Source of the DNA: Aequorivita marisscotiae
GTDB lineage: Bacteria > Bacteroidota > Bacteroidia > Flavobacteriales > Flavobacteriaceae
Direction of reading: 5' to 3'
DNA length: 64,000 bases
Assembly (NCBI RefSeq): GCF_029814825.1
Contig: NZ_CP122379.1
Span: 2,542,001-2,606,000 of the forward strand
Shown: positions 54,597 to 63,833 of the stretch, one piece after another
Layout: each line of letters starts with the position of its first letter
Position numbering within the stretch: position 1 is the first letter of the stretch
Notes under the pieces: generated by a model
The model's input: only the letters and a program-made list of their open reading frames with translations
Databases searched by the model: none
Told to the model about the DNA's origin: nothing
Translations under genes and position numbers: made by a program

Positions 54597-54931
54597 TGAA
54601 AATTGACAATCATCCTAATTATGTGGTCCTTGAAGATGAAAAGGACGATATTGTAGATTTTGCATCGTTTATTGAATCGCAAATTCCTACAAAATACAAA
54701 GGTCAAAACGTAGTGTTAAATCTTTTAAAATACAATTCGTTAGAGTTGGTGCAATTATTAAGGTTTCTTAAAACCTCCAATCTACACCGAAAAACAAAAC
54801 ACTCTTTTGTTATCGTAAACGATGCTATTGATATTGACGATGTACCTTTTGAAATGGTAGTTGTTCCAACGCTGCAAGAAGCACGTGATATTATTGAAAT
54901 GGAGGAAATTGAAAGAGACTTAGGGTTTTAA
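54596..54931 (+). CDS. Conserved small protein between pyrB and rnz, possible STAS-like fold
   Basis: This is a 111-residue soluble acidic protein. Secondary structure by eye alternates strands (YVVLEDEKDDIV, NVVLNLLKYN, HSFVIVNDAI, EMVVVPTLQEA) with helices, compatible with a SpoIIAA/STAS-like domain. No phospho-accepting Ser motif is clear. Its ATG overlaps the pyrB stop (TAATG) and rnz follows 49 bp later, so it is probably co-transcribed with both. The function is unknown. Confidence 0.75.
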   Translation: MKIDNHPNYVVLEDEKDDIVDFASFIESQIPTKYKGQNVVLNLLKYNSLELVQLLRFLKTSNLHRKTKHSFVIVNDAIDIDDVPFEMVVVPTLQEARDIIEMEEIERDLGF

Positions 54932-54980
54932 TGCTGCAATAATTTTGTTGTAACCCTAGCTCAAAAACGGCCATTTAATT

Positions 54981-55886
54981 ATGAAGCTTACTATCTTAGG
55001 ATGTCATTCTGCAACACCAACAGCCAAAGCGCACCCAACGGCGCAGGTTTTGGAAATGAAGGGACACTTATTTTTAATTGATTGCGGCGAAGGTACGCAA
55101 ATGCAGCTTCGAAAATATAGAGTAAAGTTTTCGCGAATTCGACATATCTTTATTTCCCATTTGCACGGCGACCATTTTTTTGGATTGCCGGGGCTTATTT
55201 CCACTTTTCTACTATTGGGAAGAGAGGCAGAGTTGCACATATACGGCCCAAAGGGAATAAAGCAAGCTATATTATTATTGCTAAAACTGGGTAAAGCATA
55301 TACTAATTATCCGCTCTATTTTCACGAATTGGAGGAAACCACACCACAACTCATTTTTGAGGATGACAAAGTATCCGTTGAGACCATTCCGTTAGATCAT
55401 CGCGTTTATACCAATGGATTTCTTTTTAAAGAAAAACCAGATGACAGAAAATTAGATGTTGAAAAGGCTCGAAAACTCAATATCGATTTAAGTTATTACA
55501 ATAAAATTAAACAAGGTTTTGATGTTGAGAATAGGGAGGGCAAACTAATTTCTAATAAAGAAATTACTTTTGACCCGCCACCTTCAAAAAGCTATGCTTA
55601 TTGCAGCGACACAGCTTATTATCCACAGATAGTGCCGCAAATTGAAGGCGCCACTGTTTTATACCACGAATCTACTTTTCTGGAAGAACACCACCATCTT
55701 TGCGATAAAACCAAACACAGTACTGCAAAAGAAGCTGGAGTGATTGCCAGAAAGGCAAAGGTTGAAACTTTAATACTCGGTCACTATTCTGGGCGTTATG
55801 GCGATTTGGAGCTTTTCCGAAAAGAAGCGCAGGAAGTTTTTGAAAATGTGGAATTGGCGGAGGATGGGAGAGTATTTGAGTTCTGA
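54981..55886 (+). CDS. rnz: Ribonuclease Z
   Basis: RNase Z cuts tRNA precursors 3' of the discriminator base. The metallo-beta-lactamase core has the zinc motif SHLHGDHFFGLPGL (about 60-73), the Asp ligand in YCSDTAYYP (about 207-215) and His in HSTAKEAG and LILGHYSGRY. An exosite-like insertion lies near residues 140-190. 301 aa. The gene is downstream of pyrR-pyrB and the small protein, likely the last of that unit. Confidence 0.96.
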   Translation: MKLTILGCHSATPTAKAHPTAQVLEMKGHLFLIDCGEGTQMQLRKYRVKFSRIRHIFISHLHGDHFFGLPGLISTFLLLGREAELHIYGPKGIKQAILLLLKLGKAYTNYPLYFHELEETTPQLIFEDDKVSVETIPLDHRVYTNGFLFKEKPDDRKLDVEKARKLNIDLSYYNKIKQGFDVENREGKLISNKEITFDPPPSKSYAYCSDTAYYPQIVPQIEGATVLYHESTFLEEHHHLCDKTKHSTAKEAGVIARKAKVETLILGHYSGRYGDLELFRKEAQEVFENVELAEDGRVFEF

Positions 55887-55937
55887 ATAATTTATTTGTA
55901 TTTTTATTGAAACCATCGCCCTGTTATTTAGAGAAAC

Positions 55938-57065
55938 ATGAAAAAATCAATACTCTTTTTCTTATTCCTGGCCACAACAATGGTTTGTTATCCTCAATAT
56001 ACAGCGGTGCCCGACCCCAACTTTGAAGATTTTTTAGAAGCCAACGGCATGGGTGATGGTGTACCGGGAAATGGGCAGGTGCTTACTGCAAATATTGAAA
56101 ACGTAATTACCTTAGATCTTGATTCTCAAATTGGGGTTACAGATTTAACTGGAATAGAGGATTTTATAGCACTCGAATGGTTGGATATTAGTTATAATTT
56201 GGTGGAACAGGTAGATCTTTCACAAAATTCAATGCTTAAAACGCTGGGCTGCACATTTAATCCATTGACCAGTTTGGATTTGTCGAGCAATACACATTTG
56301 GAGTGGCTTAGCTGTCAAGGCAGTCAATTAACTAGTTTACTGTTAAATAGTCAAATGTTAGTGGTAGTGGAGTGTTTTGAAAATTATTTAACATCACTGG
56401 ATTTATCCAATGTGCCATCTTTGATTGAAATCGATTGTAGCCAAAATCAAATTTCAGCATTGGATCTTTCTCAGAATCTTTTTTTAGAAGTACTTTCTTG
56501 TTCTTCAAACAATATTGCCTCTTTAGACACCTCTAATAATCCGGAGCTTTTTTATTTGGTTTGCGGTAGAAACGATATAGAGAGTTTGGATCTAACTCAA
56601 AATCCTGCCCTAACACTCTTATTGGCTCCATTTATGCCCCCATTAAATCATCTAGACCTACGCAACGGCAATAATGAAAATATAGGCTCCTTCAATGTAT
56701 ATGGCACAGACAACTTACAATGTATCTTTGTGGACGACGCCAGTGCTACCTATCTTGACGATTGGTACAAAGATCCGTTTACCACTTTTGTGAACAACGA
56801 GGCGGAGTGTGATGCGTTGGGAAATCAAGAATTTGTTATGGCACCATTCAAGATTTTTCCCAATCCGGCAAAAACTTATTTTAATATTTCATCGAAAGTG
56901 GAAGGTGAGTACTCATTGATTTCCGTGCAGGGTAAAATAGTGCGTTCGGGCACTCTGAATGTCGGGCTATCCAGAATTCCGGTTGAAGGATTTTTAAGTG
57001 GGCTTTATTTTTTAAGAGTTTCAACCGTCAATGGCACGACAACCGAAAAAATAGTTGTGCAATAG
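55938..57065 (+). CDS. Surface leucine-rich-repeat protein with type IX secretion sorting domain
   Basis: A signal peptide (SILFFLFLATTMVCYPQ) is followed by VPDPNFEDFLEANG, a common start of such proteins, then about eight degenerate LRRs of the form L-x-x-L-D-[LS]-S-x-N (NSMLKTLGCTFNPLTSLDLS and similar). The C-terminal 80 residues are a Por/T9SS type A sorting domain: FKIFPNPAKTYFNI, then VEGFLSGLYFLRV and a final TTEKIVVQ. The protein is exported by the T9SS and probably anchored at the cell surface. Its ligand is unknown. Confidence 0.9.
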   Translation: MKKSILFFLFLATTMVCYPQYTAVPDPNFEDFLEANGMGDGVPGNGQVLTANIENVITLDLDSQIGVTDLTGIEDFIALEWLDISYNLVEQVDLSQNSMLKTLGCTFNPLTSLDLSSNTHLEWLSCQGSQLTSLLLNSQMLVVVECFENYLTSLDLSNVPSLIEIDCSQNQISALDLSQNLFLEVLSCSSNNIASLDTSNNPELFYLVCGRNDIESLDLTQNPALTLLLAPFMPPLNHLDLRNGNNENIGSFNVYGTDNLQCIFVDDASATYLDDWYKDPFTTFVNNEAECDALGNQEFVMAPFKIFPNPAKTYFNISSKVEGEYSLISVQGKIVRSGTLNVGLSRIPVEGFLSGLYFLRVSTVNGTTTEKIVVQ

Positions 57066-57170
57066 TCTTTCAATTTCGATTTCTTTTTCATCGGTAATTT
57101 TAATACAGATTTAATAAGCCACTGTTTTATAGCTTCGTTAAAACTCTTAACTTGCGTTAAAACTCAAACA

Positions 57171-57815
57171 ATGGCCGAAAAACTTCACGATTACCGAAAA
57201 TCTTACGAAAAAGGCGAACTTTCTGAAACGTCCGTTGACGTAAACCCGATGCAGCAATTCCGTACTTGGTTTTTTGAGGTGAAGGATAGTGGCGGTGTAG
57301 ATGAAGTAAATGCGATGACAATTTCCACAATCGGTACTGATGGTTTTCCAAAGGGGCGCGTAGTGCTGTTGAAAAAATACGACGAATACGGTTTCTATTT
57401 TTACACCAATTACAACAGCGAAAAAGGCAAATCAATTACAAATAATCACAAAGTTTCGCTTTCTTTCTTTTGGCCAAATATGGAACGGCAAATAATTATA
57501 AAAGGAATTGCTGAAAAAACTTCGGAAGCAGATTCAACCAACTATTTTCATTCCCGGCCAAAGGGAAGTCAGTTGGGAGCTGCTGTTTCACACCAAAGCG
57601 AAGTTGTAGCTTCTCGAGAAGTTATAGAAAAAAACTTAGCCGAACTCGAAAAAAAATACGAAAATAAAGAAGTGCCAAAACCCGACGATTGGGGTGGGTT
57701 TTTAGTAAAACCTTTTTCAATTGAATTCTGGCAAGGCAGACCAAACAGGTTACACGATAGAATTCGATATACTTTAAAAAATAATGACTGGCTAATTGAA
57801 AGACTGGCTCCTTAA
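57171..57815 (+). CDS. pdxH: Pyridoxamine 5'-phosphate oxidase
   Basis: PdxH is an FMN enzyme that oxidises pyridoxamine or pyridoxine phosphate to pyridoxal phosphate. The split-barrel fold shows NAMTISTIGTDGFPKGRVVLLK (FMN phosphate contacts), FYTNYNSEKG, and the C-terminal substrate region EFWQGRPNRLHDRIRY. 214 aa fits. It begins a run of plus-strand genes; the next gene is 66 bp away. Confidence 0.97.
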   Translation: MAEKLHDYRKSYEKGELSETSVDVNPMQQFRTWFFEVKDSGGVDEVNAMTISTIGTDGFPKGRVVLLKKYDEYGFYFYTNYNSEKGKSITNNHKVSLSFFWPNMERQIIIKGIAEKTSEADSTNYFHSRPKGSQLGAAVSHQSEVVASREVIEKNLAELEKKYENKEVPKPDDWGGFLVKPFSIEFWQGRPNRLHDRIRYTLKNNDWLIERLAP

Positions 57816-57881
57816 CAATTTACAGTTTTAAATTGCTGATTTTCAACTTAACACATTTACGAATCCCCAATTAACAAAACA

Positions 57882-58367
57882 ATGAAAACACTATACTTAG
57901 TCCGCCACGCAAAATCTTCCTGGAAACACGATGTAGACGATCATAAGCGTCCGTTAAAAGGAAGGGGAGAACGCGATGGTAAACTGGTTTCGGCCAAGGT
58001 TGCCAAAACCATTGATCCGCCTCAAAAAATTATTAGCAGTGATGCCACACGTGCCTTAGCTACCGCACATTTTTTTAAAACTGCCCTCAAAATAGACGAT
58101 GCAGATTTCGAGACAAACCACGATCTTTATGACTTTAGTGGCCAGAATGTGATGCGCATTATAAAATCGTTGCCGGACGGTTTGGATAAAGTTATGATTG
58201 TGGGCCATAATCATGCTTTTACTTCGGTAGTAAATATGTTGGGTAATCGCTATATTGATAATGTTCCAACCTGCGGCTTTATTATTTTGGCCTTCGATGA
58301 AAAAAGTTGGAGCGATATAACTACAGGTAAAACTGTTAAAACCATCTTCCCACGGGATCTTAAATAA
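57882..58367 (+). CDS. sixA: SixA-type histidine phosphatase
   Basis: This is a small phosphoglycerate-mutase-fold phosphatase of 161 residues. The catalytic RHG-type motif is LVRHAKSSW at the N-terminus; Arg in SSDATRALATA and the second His in IVGHNHAF complete the site. SixA acts on phospho-His in E. coli. Here its TAA overlaps the ppk ATG (TAATG), so a role in polyphosphate metabolism or on the phospho-His of Ppk is a reasonable but untested idea. Confidence 0.85.
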   Translation: MKTLYLVRHAKSSWKHDVDDHKRPLKGRGERDGKLVSAKVAKTIDPPQKIISSDATRALATAHFFKTALKIDDADFETNHDLYDFSGQNVMRIIKSLPDGLDKVMIVGHNHAFTSVVNMLGNRYIDNVPTCGFIILAFDEKSWSDITTGKTVKTIFPRDLK

Positions 58368-60463
58368 TGATCGAAAAAATAGACCCACATACTCAAGTTC
58401 GCAATATTTACACCAACCGAGAGTTAAGCTGGTTGCAGTTTAACGCCCGTGTGCTGCAGGAAGCGAATGATAAAAAACTGCCCTTAATTGAAAGACTTCG
58501 ATTTTTGGGTATTTTCTCAAATAATTTAGATGAATTTTTTAAAGTGCGTTACGCTACCATAAAACGGATTGTTGAAGCCGGAAAGTTAGGTCGTAGTTTT
58601 CTGGGCGGTATTTCGGCTAAGGATTTATTGGAAGAAATTACACAGACCGTAATTGCGCAACAAGCACACAGTTTAAATATTTTGAGCGATATCCAAAAAG
58701 AATTGCGCAAGGAAAACATTTTTATAATTAACGAAACTGAAATAACGCCCGATCAAAGCAAGTTTATTTCAGAATATTTTATCAGAAATGTTAGTCCCGC
58801 CATGATGACTATTATGATTGGCGAATTGGAAGAATTTCCCAGTTTAAGAGATAGTGCCGCATACCTTGCAGTAACCATGGTGATGAGCAAAGACGACGAT
58901 ACGTTTGAAGCAAAACACAATTATGCACTTATAGAAATACCGCGAACTATAGATAGATTTGTGGTGCTTCCGCCGCAAGGGAACAAACAATACGTAATTA
59001 TTCTGGACGATTTAATTCGCCATTGTTTGCACAATATATTTAGCATTTTTAAATATGAAACCATTTCGGCACATATGATTAAAATTACACGCGATGCCGA
59101 ATTGGATATAGATAGCGACTTAAGTCGAAGCTTTATAGATAAAATTTCAAAAAGCGTTAAAAACCGAAGTACGGGTGATCCGGTGCGTTTTGTTTACGAT
59201 AAAAGCATAGATAAAAAAACCCTGCAATTTTTGTTAGACAAAATGGGGATTGATAAAACCGACAGTATTATACCGGGCGGGCGTTACCATAACAGACGCG
59301 ATTATATGGATTTCCCTAGACTGGGACGGCCCGATTTACAATATGAAAAAATAGAACCCTTGCCTATTCCAGGCTTGAGCTTACAAGGCAATCTATTCGA
59401 TAAAATAGTAGAAAAAGATTATCTGCTGCATGCACCCTACCAAACATTTATGTATGTGGTTAAGTTTTTACGCGAAGCAGCATTAGACCCCAAGGTAAAA
59501 TCTATTAAAATAACTATTTATCGCCTGGCCGAAGTTTCGCATATTGCCAGTTCGCTTATCAATGCGAAAAAAAACGGAAAAGACGTAACAGTGCAAATAG
59601 AACTGCAAGCCCGTTTTGACGAGGAGGCAAATATTAAATACGCCGAAATATTACAAAGTGAAGACATACGCTTAATTTTTGGCGTAAAAGGTTTAAAAGT
59701 GCACTGTAAAGCGTGCCTTATTGAACGAGTAGAAAGCAAAAAAACCGTTAGATACGGAATTTTAAGTACCGGAAATTTTAATGAATCTACAGCGCGACTT
59801 TACACAGATTACACCCTATTTACCGCCAACCAAAAAATCTGTAAGGAAATTAAAAAGGTTTTTGAATTTTTTGAAGTGAATTATTTAGTGCGAAAATATC
59901 GCCATTTAATTGTTTCGCCACATTATACCCGCAAAGCAATTTACCATTTAATAGATACCGAAATAAAAAATAAAAAAGCCGGTCTGCCAAGCGGCATTAA
60001 ACTTAAGCTCAACAGTCTTTCAGATTATAAAATGATCGATAAACTTTATGAAGCCAGTCGTGCCGGGGTAAAGATAAAAATGATTGTTAGAGGTATTTGC
60101 TGTTTAATTCCGGGAGTAAAGGGTATGAGCGAAAATATTGAAGCCATAAGTATTGTCGGAAAATTTTTGGAACATCCGCGGTTGTTTATCTTTGAAAATG
60201 GAGGCGACCCAAAAGTATATATTTCATCTGCAGATTTTATGGGACGAAACTTGGACAATAGAGTTGAAATATCGTGCCCCATCTACGATGAAGATATAAA
60301 GAAGGAAATATTGGAAAACTTTGAAATAGGCTGGAGCGATAATGTAAAGGCACGTGTAATAAGCATTAAAAATGATAATGCGTATCTAAAAAATCACAAG
60401 CCACCGGTGCGTTCCCAGTTTAAAATGTATGATTATTATTTAAATAAACTTGAAGTAAACTGA
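58367..60463 (+). CDS. ppk: Polyphosphate kinase 1
   Basis: PPK1 makes polyphosphate from ATP. The N domain begins NRELSWLQFNARVLQEA, with NNLDEFFKVRYATI. The two phospholipase-D-like catalytic halves follow, with HAPYQTF and the phosphorylated-His region KVHCKACLIER (about 445) and STGNFNESTARLYTD. 698 aa is typical. The gene is translationally coupled to sixA and followed one base later by ppx, so synthesis and breakdown are co-expressed. Confidence 0.97.
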   Translation: MIEKIDPHTQVRNIYTNRELSWLQFNARVLQEANDKKLPLIERLRFLGIFSNNLDEFFKVRYATIKRIVEAGKLGRSFLGGISAKDLLEEITQTVIAQQAHSLNILSDIQKELRKENIFIINETEITPDQSKFISEYFIRNVSPAMMTIMIGELEEFPSLRDSAAYLAVTMVMSKDDDTFEAKHNYALIEIPRTIDRFVVLPPQGNKQYVIILDDLIRHCLHNIFSIFKYETISAHMIKITRDAELDIDSDLSRSFIDKISKSVKNRSTGDPVRFVYDKSIDKKTLQFLLDKMGIDKTDSIIPGGRYHNRRDYMDFPRLGRPDLQYEKIEPLPIPGLSLQGNLFDKIVEKDYLLHAPYQTFMYVVKFLREAALDPKVKSIKITIYRLAEVSHIASSLINAKKNGKDVTVQIELQARFDEEANIKYAEILQSEDIRLIFGVKGLKVHCKACLIERVESKKTVRYGILSTGNFNESTARLYTDYTLFTANQKICKEIKKVFEFFEVNYLVRKYRHLIVSPHYTRKAIYHLIDTEIKNKKAGLPSGIKLKLNSLSDYKMIDKLYEASRAGVKIKMIVRGICCLIPGVKGMSENIEAISIVGKFLEHPRLFIFENGGDPKVYISSADFMGRNLDNRVEISCPIYDEDIKKEILENFEIGWSDNVKARVISIKNDNAYLKNHKPPVRSQFKMYDYYLNKLEVN

Positions 60464-60464
60464 T

Positions 60465-61379
60465 TTGTTAAATATTGAAAAATACGGCGCCATAGATATT
60501 GGCAGTAATGCTATTAGACTATTAATTGTATCTGTAATAGAGCGGAAGGAGCAACCTACTTTGTTTAAAAAAACTTCCTTGGTACGAGTACCAATTAGGT
60601 TAGGAGCCGAAGTTTTTCTCGATGGAAAAATTTCGGAGGCTAGTGCCCATAGAATGGTAGATGCTATTCAAGCTTTTAAGCTTTTAATGAAAACCCACAA
60701 TATAAAACGTTTTAAAGCTTGTGCTACATCAGCTATGCGCGAAGCCTCCAATGGCCCACAAATTGCTAAATCAATTAAAGAACAAAGTGGCATAGCCATT
60801 AATATAATTGATGGTAAAGACGAAGCAAAAATCATAGCTTCTACAGATTTAAAAAACTTAATTCAGGCCGATAAAGTGTTTCTGTATGTAGATGTTGGTG
60901 GCGGAAGTACAGAACTTACAGTTTTTGCCAATGGCGAAAATATTAGCTCGCAGAGTTTTAAACTTGGCACCGTTAGACTTTTGGAAGGACTGGTTGATGA
61001 AAATGTGTGGACAGACATGGAAACTTGGATTAAAAGGGAAACGAAAGATTTCAGAAAAATCTCACTAATAGGTAGTGGCGGTAATATTAACACCATCTTT
61101 AAAAAGAGTGGAAAAAAACTGGGAAAACCACTTAGCTATTTTTATCTCTCTTCGTATTACGAGTTAATAAAATCGCTTTCATATGAAGAGCGCATTACAG
61201 AACTGGATATGAATCCAGACCGGGCAGATGTTGTTATACCCGCTACGCGCATTTATCTCTCTGCCATGAAATGGAGCAAAGCAAAGAATGTGTTTGTGCC
61301 AAAAATCGGGCTGAGCGACGGTATTGTTCGTAGTCTTTATAATGAAAAAGTTGCAGCCCATACGCAAATTAAAGATTAA
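60465..61379 (+). CDS. ppx: Exopolyphosphatase/guanosine pentaphosphatase-like protein (Ppx/GppA)
   Basis: It removes phosphate from polyphosphate or pppGpp. The actin-like ATPase fold shows AIDIGSNAIRLLI at the N-terminus, FKACATSAMREASNG, and VDVGGGSTELTVF (about 140-152). Only the two N-terminal domains are present (304 aa); the C-terminal HD-like domain of E. coli Ppx is absent, as in other short members. The start is TTG, one base after the ppk stop; there is no in-frame ATG before the AIDIGSN motif. Confidence 0.9.
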   Translation: MLNIEKYGAIDIGSNAIRLLIVSVIERKEQPTLFKKTSLVRVPIRLGAEVFLDGKISEASAHRMVDAIQAFKLLMKTHNIKRFKACATSAMREASNGPQIAKSIKEQSGIAINIIDGKDEAKIIASTDLKNLIQADKVFLYVDVGGGSTELTVFANGENISSQSFKLGTVRLLEGLVDENVWTDMETWIKRETKDFRKISLIGSGGNINTIFKKSGKKLGKPLSYFYLSSYYELIKSLSYEERITELDMNPDRADVVIPATRIYLSAMKWSKAKNVFVPKIGLSDGIVRSLYNEKVAAHTQIKD

Positions 61380-61576
61380 TAAGCATCCCCACATTATAAA
61401 GATAATTCTTCGTCTTTAAATTTTTAGTAGCCTTAAAAACACTCTTGATAAGACAAAATTCAACGCGGTAATATTGGCCACTTGCTGTAAAATATATATA
61501 AATTTTATATTTTCAACATAAGTAAAAACGCTTGCATAAAGTTGTGTTGATAGTACCGAATGACTTAAATATTCTT

Positions 61577-61703
61577 TAATTTTGTTGGGAATATGTTTCG
61601 GAAAGAAGCTGAATTTTCAACTTCACTTTTAATAGTGCCGACTAGTCACTTTCAGTATAAAATTTTAAAATAGGCGATTTCATTCTTTTTGAAATTTCGC
61701 CTA
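61577..61703 (+). promoter_or_regulatory. Promoter-like box and leader hairpin before the glutamate-synthase-like gene
   Basis: In a 345-bp gap, TAATTTTG (61577-61584) is an exact -7 box. It is followed by a leader of about 130 bases that has the hairpin TAGGCGA-TTTC (61671-61681) with GAAA-TT-TCGCCTA (61691-61703), a two-base bulge and a 9-base loop. A 27-codon frame (61593-61673) is open in the leader, but nothing shows it is used. The remainder of the gap holds nothing I recognise. Confidence 0.35.
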
Positions 61704-61724
61704 AAACTTTAATATTTTTCAATT

Positions 61725-63332
61725 ATGAGAATGCAGTTTTTTGTTATCTCGGCCGCATCGTTAATTATAACATTTGCATTGGCCTATTTTTTAAGTTCCA
61801 ATTGGTATGTGCTGTTTGGCATCGTTTTAATACTAACCATTGTTGGTTATTACGATGTTTTTCAGACCCGGCATACCATCATGCGAAATTATCCGTTGCT
61901 CGGCAGGCTGCGCTTTGTACTTGAAGAATTACGCCCTAAAATGTATCAATATTTTATTGAATCGGATATTGATGGACGCCCCTATAACAGAGTAGATAGA
62001 TCTACCGTATATCAACGAGCTAAAGGCGTTCGCGATACCATTCCCTTTGGTACCCAATTAGATCTTTACTCCGAAGGCTACGAATGGATCTGTCATTCAA
62101 TTGCACCTAAACCGTTTAATACATTAAATCATGATCCTCGTATATTAATTGGCAATAAGGATTGTAAACTGCCATATTCTGCCAGTATTCTGAATATTTC
62201 GGCCATGAGCTTTGGAGCCATTAGTGCCAATGCCGTAAAAGCCTTAAATGCAGGTGCCAAAATTGGCAATTTTGCCCATAATACGGGAGAAGGGGGATTA
62301 AGCGATCATCATTTATCGGAAGGTGGCGATTTAATTTGGCAAATTGGAACTGCATATTTTGGATGTCGTACTGAAGATGGAAAATTTAATCCTGAACTGT
62401 ATGCTGAAAAATCCAAGCACCCGAACGTAAAAATGATTGAGCTTAAAATTTCCCAAGGCGCTAAACCCGGTCACGGAGGTATTTTGCCCGCAGAGAAAAA
62501 CTCTGAAGAAATTGCGAAAATCAGACATATTAAACCGTTTACTAAAGTAGAATCGCCACCGTATCACTCAGCATTCGATACGCCATTGGAGATGGTAAAA
62601 TTCATTAAAAAATTAAGAGACCTTTCCGGAGGTAAACCTATTGGTTTTAAATTATGTATAGGATATAAAAGTGAATTTATATCAATTTGCCAAGCAATGG
62701 TAGAATTAGATATCTATCCCGATTACATTGCTGTTGACGGAGGTGAAGGAGGTACGGGAGCGGCGCCGCCTGAGTTTAGTAATTACGTTGGCGCACCGCT
62801 TATTGACGGTCTTGACTTTGTACATAACATTCTTAGAGGAATGGGCATTCGCCAACATATTAAAATAATTGCTTCAGGAAAAATTAGTTCTGCCTTTCAT
62901 ATAGCGCGTGCCGTGGCATTGGGAGCTGATGGATGCTACCAAGCCCGTGCCATGATGTTGTCCTTAGGATGTATTCAAGCCCTGCTGTGTAACACCAATA
63001 AATGTCCGGTGGGTATTACAACTCAAGATCCTAAATTAACGGTAGGTTTGGTTCCGGAAGATAAAAAAGTTCGAGTGGCTAATTATCACGAAAAAACAAT
63101 TAAAAATTTTGTTGAACTTTTGGGCGCAACAGGTCTAGACGAAACAAAAAATTTAACCCGTTCGCATATTTATCGCCGTATTTCGCTTAACGATATGATT
63201 ACTTATGAAGAACTTTTCCCTTCTATTAAACCTGGGTCTATGCGCAATGGGGAAATTCCAAAGAAATATGAATTAGATTTTGCATTTGCCGATAAAACAC
63301 GTTGGGGAATTAATCCGGAAGTTGAATTTTAA
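61725..63332 (+). CDS. Membrane-anchored FMN-binding glutamate-synthase-like protein
   Basis: Two N-terminal helices (VISAASLIITFALAYFL and VLFGIVLILTIVGYYDV) anchor a large domain of the glutamate synthase alpha type. It has the FMN and ammonia-transfer barrel with ISAMSFGAISANAV, GEGGLSDHH, ISQGAKPGHGG, AVDGGEGGTGAAP and the cluster-type cysteines CIQALLCNTNKCPVG. There is no glutaminase domain, so it is not a complete GltB. Such proteins are widespread, but their reaction is not established. 535 aa. Confidence 0.88.
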   Translation: MRMQFFVISAASLIITFALAYFLSSNWYVLFGIVLILTIVGYYDVFQTRHTIMRNYPLLGRLRFVLEELRPKMYQYFIESDIDGRPYNRVDRSTVYQRAKGVRDTIPFGTQLDLYSEGYEWICHSIAPKPFNTLNHDPRILIGNKDCKLPYSASILNISAMSFGAISANAVKALNAGAKIGNFAHNTGEGGLSDHHLSEGGDLIWQIGTAYFGCRTEDGKFNPELYAEKSKHPNVKMIELKISQGAKPGHGGILPAEKNSEEIAKIRHIKPFTKVESPPYHSAFDTPLEMVKFIKKLRDLSGGKPIGFKLCIGYKSEFISICQAMVELDIYPDYIAVDGGEGGTGAAPPEFSNYVGAPLIDGLDFVHNILRGMGIRQHIKIIASGKISSAFHIARAVALGADGCYQARAMMLSLGCIQALLCNTNKCPVGITTQDPKLTVGLVPEDKKVRVANYHEKTIKNFVELLGATGLDETKNLTRSHIYRRISLNDMITYEELFPSIKPGSMRNGEIPKKYELDFAFADKTRWGINPEVEF

Positions 63333-63362
63333 AGTGAAGTCCTAAACGTAATAAGGTGAAGG

Positions 63363-63833
63363 TTATAGAGTTTGGTTTTTAAAACTTAGATTTCTAATTC
63401 CTTCATAAACTACGATACTTACTGCATTTGCTAAATTTAGGCTACGAATGTGCGAACTAAAGATAGGAATGGTATAAACTGAATTTAAATTTGCCGAAAC
63501 GATATTTTTAGGCAAACCAACCGATTCTTTTCCGAAGATTAAAAACATATCGTCTGTATAATCAATAGCAGTGTATAGCTGATTTCCGTGACTGGAAAGA
63601 TAGACGAATTGCTTTCCTTTATTTTTTGAATAAAAATCGTCCAGGTTTTCATAAATAAAAAGAGAAACATGTTTCCAATAATCTAAACCAGCTCTTTTTA
63701 CGCGTTTGTCATTTAATTCAAAACCGAAGGGTTTTACTAGGTGTAAATTAGACCCTGACGCCAAACTTAACCTGCCAATGTTTCCAGTGTTGGTGGGTAT
63801 TTCCGGCTCGATTAATACAATGTTGAATGCCAT
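63363..63833 (-). CDS. trmL: tRNA (cytidine(34)-2'-O)-methyltransferase
   Basis: TrmL is a SPOUT methyltransferase that modifies the wobble position of tRNA-Leu isoacceptors. The knotted fold shows EPEIPTNTGNIGRL at the N-terminus, the SAM-binding loop LIFGKESVGLP and the C-terminal IPIFSSHIRSLNLANAVSI. 156 aa is the normal length. It is convergent with the glutamate-synthase-like gene. The 167 bases between it and the window end show no gene. Confidence 0.95.
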   Translation of the reverse strand: MAFNIVLIEPEIPTNTGNIGRLSLASGSNLHLVKPFGFELNDKRVKRAGLDYWKHVSLFIYENLDDFYSKNKGKQFVYLSSHGNQLYTAIDYTDDMFLIFGKESVGLPKNIVSANLNSVYTIPIFSSHIRSLNLANAVSIVVYEGIRNLSFKNQTL

